DNA of 64,000 bases from the NCBI GenBank assembly GCA_905250125.1, contig CAJNOL010001400.1, forward strand, positions 1 to 64,000, written 5' to 3'. A program made the translations under genes and the position numbers. The stretch is from Rotaria sordida (lineage: Eukaryota > Rotifera > Eurotatoria > Philodinida > Philodinidae). The notes beneath the pieces were generated by a model, which worked only from the letters and a program-made list of their open reading frames with translations, searched no databases and was not told the origin of the DNA. Below, one piece after another: positions 1-10,217 of this stretch. The first letter of the stretch is position 1. Each line of letters opens with the position of its first letter.

Positions 1-98
1 TTTCTTGTTCTTTTTGAAAAATTGATCAAATTATAGTTTTGAAAGATAATCAACATCATTGTTTGTGAGCTGATTAATATATATATATATATATAATA

Positions 99-663
99 CA
101 GGGTGGCCAAAAAGTCACGCACTCGAAAAGAAATTGAATATCTCCATAACGGCTCTAGCAAACTGGCTGATTTTTTTACCACTAGTAAACGCATATTTAC
201 ACTCCATATCCATAAAGACAAGGCGAGAGTGAACCCTTTTTTTAAGTGTCACTATTGACTTTAACCAAAAAGTTTTAATTTTTCACAGATGAAAAAAAAA
301 ACAATGTAATGGGTGGCGCAAAAGTCACTTTACCGAAAAAAAGTTCAATATCTCCATTACGGCTCGAGCAAACTAGCTGGTTTTTTTTATCAATGCTAGA
401 GGCATGTTCAAGATTTATATCCATAAAGACATGCCTAGAGAGATCCTTTGTTAAGTATGTTGTTTTTTTTCATCTGTAAAAAAAAGGAAATTTTTTTTGT
501 TGCGATTAATAGTGATACTTAACAAAGGGCTTCTCTAGACATGTCTTTCTGGATATAAAGCTTGAACATGCCTCTAGCATTGATAAAAAAATCAGCTAGT
601 TTGCTCTAGCCATAATAGAGATATTCAATTTTTTTTCGGGTGCGTGACTTTTGAACCACCCTG
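99..663. mobile_element. Palindromic mariner-type MITE with a nested extra arm
   Basis: The element starts CAGGGTGGCCAAAAAGTCAC and ends with the inverted counterpart GTGACTTTTGAACCACCCTG, flanked by TA on both sides (97-98 and 664-665), as expected for Tc1/mariner insertions. A third, same-direction copy of the arm starts near 311 (GGGTGGCGCAAAAGTCAC). The structure is therefore an outer left arm (99-300) plus a full palindrome (311-663). There is no coding capacity. A single related end occurs at 15095 beside a mariner transposase remnant, which is a plausible mobilising relative. Confidence 0.85.
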
Positions 664-747
664 TAGTGCGTAAGATCTTCTGTAGATATCATGGATATGT
701 AAAACAGATTTATTTGTCAATTAATTCAATGATTATAATAATAAGAA

Positions 748-1070
748 TATTGAATTACGAAAAACGATTTTAAAAAAATGAAAGATAATGAGCGAATAGC
801 AACAATGCAAAATAAAAATAGGGTGCCCGTAGAAAAAAAAATTCTGTTCGAAATGCAGAAATTAGAAAGTTTCTTACTCTGATTTTCGATTATCCTACAA
901 AACAACTATAGTCTACCAGAGGTTTCTCATTTTACGTATTTTGCATTATTTTAATGATGGTAGAGAGCACATGTGAGTTCCATATTTCAGTCCCAAAAGG
1001 GCTGCTCTAACAAGCTTTTTTCTTTCAAGTCAATAATTACATTTGACAATAACAATGGTCGTTGGATTCA
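748..1070 (+). repeat. Dispersed repeat, copy 1 (partner at 17077-17410)
   Basis: From an ATTGAATTACGAAAAACG start, this stretch closely matches 17077-17410 in the same direction, including the shared phrase GATAATGAGCGAATAGCAAC and a later block around CATATTTCAG followed by CTAACAAG. Both copies lie just 3' of an inverted-repeat transposon (99-663 here, 15929-17063 there). The copies differ by substitutions and small indels, so this is an old duplication or a repeat family. Confidence 0.75.
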
Positions 1071-1268
1071 TGAGGCAATTGATAAACAAGGAAAGAAAGT
1101 ACATATTGAACGTTATGTTGATGATAAAGATCAACAACAAGTTGTAAGTTTATGTGATAAATAATCTCATACTTAATATTATTAGTTATTTTTATTATTG
1201 TTATTCTTTTAGGAATTATCATGTGGTAATGTTAAAGCTCACCGTCGATATAAACGAGTGGGATGAAA
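1020..1268 (+). CDS. Possible two-exon gene fragment, unrecognised
   Basis: A reading frame with coding-like composition (GRWIHEAIDKQGKKVH, then ERYVDDKDQQQ) runs to a good donor, GTAAGT, at 1144. An acceptor, TTCTTTTAG, at 1212 opens a second in-frame piece (ELSCGNVKAHRRYKRVG) that stops near 1268. No start codon is certain and the front lies inside a dispersed repeat. I do not recognise a family. It may be the tail of a decayed gene. Confidence 0.3.
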
Positions 1269-2095
1269 AAAAAGAGAAGAAGAGCGCAAAGCAAACGATT
1301 TTTTTTCTTATTTTTATTGTATTTGCACAAGAAGACAACTTAAATCCCAGAAAATTTGCATAAAAATAATATCACAAGATAAAAACGTGAGATATTGAAA
1401 GTTGAACAAGAAAAACACAATATGCAGTGATGTCGCTAGAAATTCTAAAATGAAAAGGCGTTCATTGGTGGTCTATACAGTGAAAAAAATCATAAAAAAA
1501 ACCAGCATTTCAAGATATTGTTGAGGATTTTTTGTTTGAACTGGAAAGAAAGATAGATAAAATATCAATTCATTTTTACTGACAATGATCATCTTATGGA
1601 CTTAAATAGTTGTCGACTACGAAAACGAAAAGAGAGAAAATATGATCCATGAACAATCGTTTTCGCGGCATATTTGTATCAAAGGTGAAAAACAATAATA
1701 GACATGAGATGACAAACCAAAGTGAAATTCTCAAATATATCTGATTGCTTGATATTCTGTTGGACTCGAAATCACTTTCTTATACAATCGGATGATGCTT
1801 TCTTGGCTTGAATTATTATTTTCATCGATCAAATATTTAAAAACTAGAGCATACAATGTCCACATAATGTCATGAATTGCTTCTATGCATGCTCTCGCAA
1901 ATGTTTTCTCGAAATGACTAAGTCAGAGTAAATACGTATCATATCTCATATCAATAACTACCTTTATTTTTTTTTCTCTTGGAACAAGAAAGAAAGAGAA
2001 CGGATGAGAAAAATGGTAAGTTGTTTCGAGTAGATAAGAACGTAAAAAGTTGGAAAAAAAGAAGGCATTTTATTGTTTCAACACAGAAAAAAAAT
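1269..2095. other. Intergenic, no feature seen
   Basis: AT-rich sequence between the fragment above and the SPRY-like gene. I see no open frame of note, tandem repeat or transposon end. Confidence 0.5.
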
Positions 2096-3820
2096 ATGGC
2101 GTTCCCGTGTGCAAATCTAATGAAATCTGCTACCATTCACACAGTGAGCGATGAGAAACTCGAAGAAGTTTATAGACCTGATGAGTATGCAATTCAACTA
2201 GTAGACGACGGCCGAACATGTGAAAAGATCAAGCTTGGATCCTATGGATGTGCTCTTGGCCATTACTCATATTCGTCTGGGATTCATCGTATTCGAATAA
2301 GAATTGATTATGGAAGAGCATTTATTGGCATTCGCTCACGAAATATACTACCTGTGTCGGATGAATTTGCTTGGGGTCGCTATGATTGTAGTCCTTCTAC
2401 GTACGGTTGGATTAGAGATTGTGGACGCATCTGCAATGGACGTTATATAAGTCTTGATGTGCAAAGAATTGAAAGAGACAATCATGTATTTACGTTGACA
2501 TTGAATTGTGATGAATATCGATTGAGCATACTAAATGAAAATACTAACGAAAAAGACGAAATGGAAGTAGATATTACCTATGCTCCATTACCTTGGTGTC
2601 TCTTCGTTCAGCTTCCTCGAACGCGAGGTCGTCTATCGCTAGTGCAACCAACTTTTGATGAAGCTTCATCACTGACTTCAACAAAAACATCTTCGAGTAT
2701 CGTAGTACCTAATATTCAATGTTATTTGACATGATATTCTATGTATTGTTCTCAATTCTAGAGAATCAAAATATAGAAAATGATAGCTCTGATACAAACA
2801 CAAGTTCGCAACAAATTCCAACACCCGAGCTAAAACTTTCAACATCCCAAGGTAAGTGTACAAATTCGTGGATTATATCTATGCGTTTTCGCTCAAGCTA
2901 TTAATCCGAAAAATCGAAAAATTTTTCGTGTACGATAACATGATTAGTTGTCAGAGGTTAAATTAGTAAAAGGTGAATGAATCTGTCTATAATATTGAAC
3001 TTTCAATTGTCTCAGCTCTATCCATCTATGTATGTAGACTAGCAGTCAATTTTTTCACCGTTGATACATAAAAAAAAAACGTCTTGAATACAACATCGTT
3101 TTAAGATACCTTGCATTGATAGTAGGTTAGTGCAGCTTCCAAACTATGCCAATAATTCTTGTTGGTGAATACGTATTCTTAACAATCTTTTATTGCTATA
3201 ATAAAACTTTGATTATGTGAACAAAAAAAATTGCGAATAGAGATATCTTAAAAATTCTTTTTCTTTCGACGTCGCAGAAATTATCTTTTTCAAAGTATGA
3301 AAAACTAGCTACTACTGTCTTAAATTATGACATAAATGGAGCTTGTCATCAATCGGATTAAAACGTATATGAAATTCTTGAAAAATTATTCAAACTGTTT
3401 TCTTTTGCTGTCTTTATAAATATTTCCTCATATAAACTTTTAAGAGGTCGCAGTTTTGGCAACATCCTAAGACAGTAATTATACAAGTCAATTTAAAATG
3501 ATTCAAAGCATTGAATATATTATCTTTCAGATGTTGCATCATCTACGATTCCAAAGAAGAGTTCCTCATCTATAGAGAAAGAAGTTAAAGCTGTGACATG
3601 CAACGGTAATCCGTGTTCTAATTGTGGTAAATGTCGTGAATGGTATTATGATGGTAATATTGACCGTGATAACGAGCGTTTCGAGCGTGGAGAGTCTTAT
3701 GATATAGTCGATCGAAACCGTTGGCATCGTCGTCCAAATGGAACATGCCGTTATTTTTATTTTCATCATGTTGGCATTCTTGGCAAACATCATGGGCTTG
3801 ATATTTGTCGTTGTCCATGA
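2096..3820 (+). CDS. SPRY-like domain protein with cysteine/tryptophan-rich tail
   Basis: Three exons fit: 2096-2704, 2764-2851 and 3531-3820 (about 328 aa). The phases join cleanly and the second intron (679 bp) is unusually long. The start is the first in-frame ATG (MAFPCANLM). Residues about 60-180 look like a SPRY/B30.2-type beta sandwich of the kind common in bdelloid proteins: an IHRIRIRID strand, FIGIRSRN, a WGRYD.. YGW stretch, LTLNCDEYRLSI and PLPWCLFVQL. A serine/threonine-rich linker follows. The last exon encodes a compact Cys-rich tail (CNGNPCSNCGKCREWYY ... CRCP) that could bind metal. The family role is usually protein-protein recognition; the specific function is unknown. A telomere-type hairpin lies 284 bp downstream. 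Confidence 0.7.
2852..3530 (+). other. Long intron of the SPRY-like gene
   Basis: 679 bp between GTAAGT and TTTCAG, about ten times the usual intron length in this window. No transposon ends were recognised inside. Confidence 0.6.
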
Positions 3821-4103
3821 CGTAGTACTAAAATTTGGTGTATTCAACATTTGCTTTTGAAAATCATAATTAATCTCGAAAAAAAAAGATGAACAACAAT
3901 CAAACTTGAATTTTCTCTTATTATTTGCTTATTTCTTTTCCTAACTAAGCGTTTTTTCTAATTGAAAAAGACAAATTACTGCGCATTAACAAGTTTATTA
4001 TGCTAGACTTTCCCTAAAACAACATTGATTGTGCATAAGAAATTATAAATGCAAAATGTATGTCAACTTGATGATGCAATAGGTCAAGAAACAGAAGAAC
4101 AAC

Positions 4104-4174
4104 TGTGAGTGTGGGTGTGGGTATCGATCTTCTCTTCAATCACAGCCACAGGCGCACTCCATATCAACACCCTC
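4104..4174 (+). repeat. Telomere-type hairpin element 1
   Basis: The G-rich arm GTGAGTGTGGGTGTGGG is followed by the core TCTTCTCTTCA (4128-4138) and then a decayed C-rich arm ending CAACACCCTC. It lies 284 bp 3' of the SPRY-like gene. Confidence 0.75.
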
Positions 4175-5144
4175 TTTTCTCATGAAGACAGCAAGAACTC
4201 TTAAGATTATACATAAAATAATTTCTCATAGAAAGTAGCCCATTTCTTCTGACCATTCGATAATATCAGCTGCAATTTTGTAACAGTGATATAAACATCA
4301 GAGTTACTATGGAGTACCATGTCCATGAGTTTGTTCTTCATAGCAGTGCTTTTTTCAGTTATCGCCTTCTGATTGGTTTGCATTCTGACGAGGTGTAATT
4401 TTTTACTTGCCGTGGTAAATGACCGTGTTGTGATAGCTTCATACAGATGATTGAATATGTGTTCCCATTAAAAACAATATGCAGTTGGATAAAGTTAAAA
4501 ACAACAATTCATTAAGTGATGAAATAAGAAAAGGAATCCATCGTCTACTAAAACAATAATCTATTCTACAGCGTCAAAAATTAGTCACTCAGAGTTTCGT
4601 CCATTTTAAAAGGAAAAAAATGCAACTATAAAATAATGTGTTCTTTGTGTATTGTAGAGTTTTTCACGCTGCATATCGTGGTATATTTTGTTGTTTTTTT
4701 TAATCGAGCATATGATGTTGTGATAAAATGAAATGAAAAAATTAACTTTCCTTTGTCCATGAGAGACTGTTTTTACTTGACTTGATTAAGCAAGAAAGTA
4801 ACAACTGAGGTGAAGTGATGAATTATCTGAAAAATATTCTACTCAAGTGAATAGTGACTTGCTTTATCAGTTTCTGCTCTATGTGAAAACTAACAGCATC
4901 TACTTTTCTTATAGATTCATACGCCTTATATTTCATATCGACAAACATTTTTACAACAGCGTTGAAAAATTGCACTGAGTTTTGATGACATTATCAAAAG
5001 AAAAACATTGGAACAGGAAGAACGAAAGAAAAAAAACGAGAAATTTAACGAGAAAAAAAAAGCAATTCTTCTCTTCACTTTATATTGTGACAAAAAAACA
5101 CACATGTAACATTATTTGTCATCACTATAGTAAAAATAAAAAAC
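4175..5144. other. Intergenic spacer
   Basis: AT-rich, holding only the solo repeat fragment at 4651-4700. An acceptor-like CACTATAG ends at about 5130, just before the start codon of the next gene, so a 5' UTR intron is possible. Confidence 0.4.
4651..4700 (+). repeat. Solo fragment of the 16 kb fold-back family
   Basis: GTAGAGTTTTTCACGCTGCA followed by TATCGTGGTATATTTTG matches the inner edge of the right arm of the element at 15929-17063. Confidence 0.6.
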
Positions 5145-6743
5145 ATGGCAATGGCATCTCCATCCACTACAGTCAATAGTGCAACATTAGAAAATCTTGT
5201 TAAATGTGCTGTATGTTTAGATTATTACAATGATCCACGCTGCCTTCCATGTTCACATACGTTTTGTTATCAATGTATTGAAAAATTGTGTGAAGATGGA
5301 ATGGGTCAATGTCCTATGAGAGATAATTTGATTATTTTTCGACATACAATTGATCAATTGCCAGTTAATCGAATAGCTAAAGATCTTGTGGAATGTATCA
5401 AGAAATCTTCTTTATCAGGAAGAAAATGTGATCATTGTAAACAAATCTTATCCGAATTTATCTGTGAAACTTGTTCAAAACATTATTGTACGATATGTCT
5501 TAAACTTGAACATGATATTAATCAATTTCAAACTCATCAAATTAATATTATTTTTAATGAGAATTCAAAGAATTTCTGTCCAGAACATACTGAAGAAAAA
5601 CAAAAATATTGGTGTACTCTATGTCAACAAATTGTTTGTAGTGATTGTCTTTTATTTAAACATCAACAACATACATTTATTACATTAGAAGATTTTGCAC
5701 AAAAAACTAAAATTGAACTTAATTCATCTATGCAACAAATTATCGAAATGAAACAAAATCTTGAAAAACTACGTCACAAAACAACAGAGGCTTATCGACA
5801 TCATTGCCATACACATATTAAAACAAAGAACCGCATTAAACAGACTATTAAAGATTTACAAGCACTTTTAGATGCACGAATGGAATATTTAATTACTACA
5901 ACTACAGAAAAATATCTCACTCAACAACAAATTATTCGACAACAGAAAACTAATGTTGAAGAACATTTAAAAGTTGTTTTAATCAGAGAATTATTTCTAA
6001 AATACGTATTAAATATTGAAGATCATATCAAATTAATTCAAATGAAAAATGATTTAATCACTTACAATCAATTAATTACAGACCAATATCAACAATTAAT
6101 TGAAGGTTGTTTTTTTGATCTTCAACATTTTAATGTCCAAGATGATCTAACAAAAATACAACAACTAATTGAAGATTTTGGTTTCATATCAATAGAAACA
6201 TTTTTAACTAATTGTAACGATATTCAACCATTACTAAAACTATCAGAATTATCGGGTGAAGAAAAATATCAACCATTTCAAGGAATTTATGCTTATGGAT
6301 ATCGCTTTCATTTAACTGCACCATTACAAATAAATGCTGTACGAGTCAAAGTTGCATTATTCGATCAGAATTTAACGCTATATATCTTAGATTATAATGA
6401 TATTCTCATACAGAAAGAAATTATCCAAACAAATGACACAAACTCTACGACATTGAAATGGTTAACTATCCCTATTACATGTCAAATTCAGCATAATTAT
6501 TATATTTTTATATGGATACAGCCTTGTCAACAGTCTATACCATTAATTGCTTATAGAGACTCTACCAATAATTTACGTCAAATAAATAAACAAGTTTCGA
6601 TTAGGAGTAAACGCGCTCAAATCAATAAATCGACAAATATCGATATTAATACTAAGTTCGATGTGCTTTACGATGCACTTTTAAATAATGATGAACGAAG
6701 TCAAACAACAATATCAGCCATAGAAATGATTTTAGACATTTAG
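5145..6743 (+). CDS. RING finger / B-box (TRIM-like) protein
   Basis: Intronless frame of 532 aa. Residues about 22-65 are a C3HC4-type RING (CAVC, LPCSHTFCYQC, QCP). The usual eighth ligand is absent, since the expected CPxC reads CPMR, so E3 ligase activity is uncertain. Two B-box zinc fingers follow: CDHCK ... CETCSKHYC and FCPEHTEEKQKYWC ... CSDC. Then comes a long helical, coiled-coil-prone stretch (about 190-350). The C-terminal part (about 380-500; GIYAYGYRFHL, INAVRVKV, WLTIPI) looks like a PHR/DUF4082-type beta sandwich. TRIM-like proteins are usually cytosolic ubiquitin ligases or scaffolds. The start has two closely spaced ATGs (5145 and 5151). Confidence 0.88.
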   Translation: MAMASPSTTVNSATLENLVKCAVCLDYYNDPRCLPCSHTFCYQCIEKLCEDGMGQCPMRDNLIIFRHTIDQLPVNRIAKDLVECIKKSSLSGRKCDHCKQILSEFICETCSKHYCTICLKLEHDINQFQTHQINIIFNENSKNFCPEHTEEKQKYWCTLCQQIVCSDCLLFKHQQHTFITLEDFAQKTKIELNSSMQQIIEMKQNLEKLRHKTTEAYRHHCHTHIKTKNRIKQTIKDLQALLDARMEYLITTTTEKYLTQQQIIRQQKTNVEEHLKVVLIRELFLKYVLNIEDHIKLIQMKNDLITYNQLITDQYQQLIEGCFFDLQHFNVQDDLTKIQQLIEDFGFISIETFLTNCNDIQPLLKLSELSGEEKYQPFQGIYAYGYRFHLTAPLQINAVRVKVALFDQNLTLYILDYNDILIQKEIIQTNDTNSTTLKWLTIPITCQIQHNYYIFIWIQPCQQSIPLIAYRDSTNNLRQINKQVSIRSKRAQINKSTNIDINTKFDVLYDALLNNDERSQTTISAIEMILDI

Positions 6744-8313
6744 ACTGTATATAAATATTACAATTTTTTTAACTTTGTACAATATATAAAAAATGAAACA
6801 AGCATAGATAAGTCTATACTATTACAAAAATATAGCAACTGATAGCATCAATCCTTTGTTGTACGGCTAAATAGTTCATATAATAAGAATAATTTCAATT
6901 ATTCTGATAATTTAACTTACTGAGAAAAATTAGACAAAGAAAAATGATGATGATTAATTTCATGATCGGTTTTTTATTACTTGTCGAAGAAGTGAATGAG
7001 AATCTGTACAAGAATTACTCAAATTTATAGTCAATTAGTAGTAAGCGATTGTTGACATCAAACATTTATAAAGAAGAAAAAGACGAAGAAGCCTAATTTT
7101 TTTTATAACGTTGCATGCCTCCTTTTTTTCAGAATTAATTTACACAATATTTGCATTTTAGCAGTAAAGTGTACGATCGAATAAGATCATATATCTGTCA
7201 ATTCTTTCGTTTTCATTTTCAATATTTTAGAAATGTAAAGCATGAAATGCTATATGCTTCTATTTATTTGTTTCGCTTTTTTTTATGAGGTCACTGAATG
7301 TTCTAGTAGTTGTGATTGTTTTAGATCACGTTCTACAGAGCTACATATTCATCAATAGGATGTTCGAAAAGTTCGGATGAAAAAGAAACATGAACATCTC
7401 CTTAAACTATTCAAATAATTTGCGCGAAGTTTTTATAGTTTCCTTCACTTATAAATATAATACACAAACCTATTCTTTTCAAAATATCTATAAAATAAGT
7501 CGAATGGCGACAGATCAGCTAATCCTGATGTCTATTAACATGAATCATCTCTTTTATTGCACTTGTTTGGAGAAATGTTTTTTAGAAATTGATAGACTTT
7601 GCGACTAGAACAAAATAAAAAGTGTCTTAAAACTATAGTAAGTTATTTTTTCATATTGATAATATTATCACCAAAAAACATTGTTGCAACAGTCGATCTT
7701 TTTACTTTGTACAACAAACGTTAACTTATAAATACTACACAACAGGTCCGATAGTTTCATGTAGATTCCCTGTACTCTAGCTTTTCAAAGATGGCAGGAT
7801 TTTTTTCGATTGAGTATTATGTCCAAACTATTTAATTTTGAAGAAATCGACTATTACAATAGGACATCTTAAAGACAATTAAAGATGAAACATTTGAAGT
7901 TTTTATTCACATAGAGACTATTTTACGTGATATCTTGATCAAAAATATCACAGAAGACTATATTAAAATGAACATTTTCGTCCTTTACTATTTTTTGAAA
8001 AAAAATAAATATTCTGTGTAATAAAAATGAAATAAATAAAATCATTTCGATGAAGATTTGTTACACTTCTATCACAAAAACTCATAAATTCATGCACCTC
8101 TGTAAAACAAAAAATTAGCAATTTTTTTAAGTTGTCAACTTTCTTCTGTTGACAAACAAGCGGTTATTACAATCCCTGTGAGGTTAAAATGTAAAACATG
8201 ATAGAGTTTCTTATATATTGTATTTCTGATCTTTTTTTCAGTAATGAGGCAGATAAAATGGATTATATTATTGCAATATTCAAATGGTATTAAATATTAT
8301 GATAATTATCTGA
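6744..8313. other. Intergenic between convergent genes
   Basis: AT-rich 3' flank of the TRIM-like gene and of the - strand gene at 8468. A transposon-end-like phrase (GGATGTTCGAAAAGTTCGG) is at 7358 but no partner end was found. Nothing else is recognised. Confidence 0.4.
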
Positions 8314-8460
8314 AAGGGTGTGGGTGGATGTGGATGTGATTGAAAGGTGTGGTGTGAGTATGGGCGTGGATGTGTGAGTATTGGTATGAGGGCGCATATG
8401 ATTCTTCTGTTCAACTGCATTCCTTACACATCCCATGCTCACATCCACATCCACACCCTC
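8314..8460 (+). repeat. Telomere-type hairpin element 2
   Basis: The G-rich arm begins AAGGGTGTGGGTGGATGTGG. The core is ATTCTTCTGTTCA (8401-8413). The C-rich arm ends CACATCCACATCCACACCCT. The element is about 147 bp and ends 7 bp from the stop codon of the - strand gene, so it would lie within that gene's 3' UTR. Confidence 0.85.
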
Positions 8461-8467
8461 AGATATC

Positions 8468-9199
8468 TTAATACAGATAGTAGAAAGACAGTACAGTAAA
8501 TATGAGTCCTAGAAGATAATAGACAATAAAACGAAACATTTCAAAACCAATTGTAACACATAAAATCATAAAAATTAATAGTAATAAAAAAGCTTTCTTT
8601 TGACGTGGAGTTGAATGTACCACTGAAGATGAACGTGCAGCCGAATTTATCTCTTGATTTTCGAGTAAATTCATCTGACTTTGATACATTATTGATGTTA
8701 AGAATGATGCTCCTGATGCTTTCAAATAAATTATTGTCTCTTCACGTAATACAAATTTTGGGTTTGAATTGATCATTTGGCATAATAGTTTAGAATCCGA
8801 TAATTTATTACTAAGAATGAGTGGTTTTAGATCATCAAAAAAATGATCAAAGATGATTTTGATCTTATCTTCATGTTCGGTGAAAAATCTCTGAAATAAA
8901 TGTTGTGTTTGAGCCTTATCATTGTTAGTAAACGGTAGATTAAATGTGCGTTTGATAATATACATAATAAATTCATCATAAAAAAGGTGTTTTATGTCAT
9001 TAACAATGCCAGGATACTGTCGATAGAAACTATCGATTTTAGTCTTCAACCTAGCAGGAGCTGGTATTGAAATAGGGACATGGAATGATGTATATAAATA
9101 TTCAAGAAATGAGCGTATGAAATCATGATTATTCAAATCGGCTATAATATCTTTTAACTTAGTTTCGAACTCACGGATAAAAACAGAGTTATTTTCCAT
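8468..9199 (-). CDS. Unrecognised protein with C-terminal membrane segments
   Basis: Single coding exon of 243 aa from a clear ATG. Residues 1-170 are mostly helical and polar with no motif I recognise. A basic, serine-rich linker (SSSVVHSTPRQKK) leads into two closely spaced hydrophobic segments at the extreme C-terminus (about 203-243; LLLLIFMILCVTI and YYLLGLIFTVLSFYYLY), which suggests a hairpin or tail anchor with the N-terminal part in the cytosol. A 5' UTR intron is plausible (donor GTAGGTATT near 9450, acceptor GTATTTTAG near 9218). A telomere-type hairpin sits directly behind the stop. No function is proposed. Confidence 0.65.
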   Translation of the reverse strand: MENNSVFIREFETKLKDIIADLNNHDFIRSFLEYLYTSFHVPISIPAPARLKTKIDSFYRQYPGIVNDIKHLFYDEFIMYIIKRTFNLPFTNNDKAQTQHLFQRFFTEHEDKIKIIFDHFFDDLKPLILSNKLSDSKLLCQMINSNPKFVLREETIIYLKASGASFLTSIMYQSQMNLLENQEINSAARSSSVVHSTPRQKKAFLLLLIFMILCVTIGFEMFRFIVYYLLGLIFTVLSFYYLY

Positions 9200-9639
9200 G
9201 TGTCCGATAATGGAATCTAAAATACAAAATCTTAATATTAATTTTGTTTTTTATCACATTTATCACATATCTGATCTTCTACTCGTGAAAAAAAATACTC
9301 GAAATACATTCATTTTTTAGTATTATTCGACGAACTTCAGATTACAAAATACAAATCTAAACGAGGAAACATAAAATAATATATTAATATAAGAATAAAC
9401 CACATTATAAACGAAATCGAATAATATGAATTTACACTTTAATACCTACCTTCTGTCTATATAAAGAAAATATAAAGAAATAATTTAACTGTTCTGTGAT
9501 CACGCCTTTTATAAATGAAAGTGATACCTTAGTCATTTCATTGATATGGCAACCATATTGATTGCAAGATCATAATCTTAAGGATGCCAAAAGGCCAACA
9601 AATAATCATAACAAAAACGCAATGAAAAATGATGAGTAA

Positions 9640-9904
9640 TTAATCCTTTGGAGACGGTCGTGGTATATATACCACTTCGAGTATATCTCAAAATTTTGGT
9701 ATGGTATATATGCCAAATCAATCAGAACTGAGTGAAAGTAGTCTATAGAATCATTTTCCTTTGTTGAGTTAGGAACAATTGACTGCTTCAACGCTTATCG
9801 TACCCTAAAACACTTTTGATAATGATTTTTGATTGAATAAACATCTATTTTCTTTCTTATAAGAAAACTATCTTTTCAAAAATACCCCGTCCCCAAAGGG
9901 TTAA
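9640..9904. mobile_element. piggyBac-type MITE
   Basis: A 265 bp element bounded by TTAA at both ends (9640-9643 and 9901-9904). The inverted ends are TCCTTTGGAGACGG on the left and CCGTCCCCAAAGGG on the right. The TTAA target duplication and CCCTTT-type ends are characteristic of piggyBac transposons. There is no coding capacity. Confidence 0.8.
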
Positions 9905-10136
9905 GAAAAATTGCAATATTTTTTCTGCGATTGTACGTAATGGGAAAAGACTGATAGTTTTTTTTGTTCGGCCACAGCAACGGATACACAGAAAAGGTAA
10001 AGTTGGCTTTTTCCTTCATCAAGTTGCTCGTTCTTGCAGGCGGGAGATGGTATTTTTTTCTTTTCGCACACAATGTATTCTTCATCTGTCTACGACGACG
10101 TTTTTTTAAACGTGAGTCACCTTCGATTGGGAATGT

Positions 10137-10146
10137 TATATAAAAG
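10137..10146 (+). promoter_or_regulatory. TATA box of the ApoL-like gene
   Basis: TATATAAAAG lies about 72 bp before the presumed start codon of the ApoL-like gene. Confidence 0.55.
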
Positions 10147-10217
10147 AGTGAAAAAAGTTTTACTCTAAATTAACGGTGTAATCGATAAGATTTTTTCATT
10201 TAGAAAATTATTTTCGA

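Noticed and set aside
7355-7380. GGATGTTCGAAAAGTTCGG, similar to a mariner-type end; a like phrase (GGATGATCGAAAAGTTTTCGG) lies at 24125
   Set aside because: No partner end or transposase was found at either place, and the second overlaps the end of the astacin gene. Too weak to call an element.
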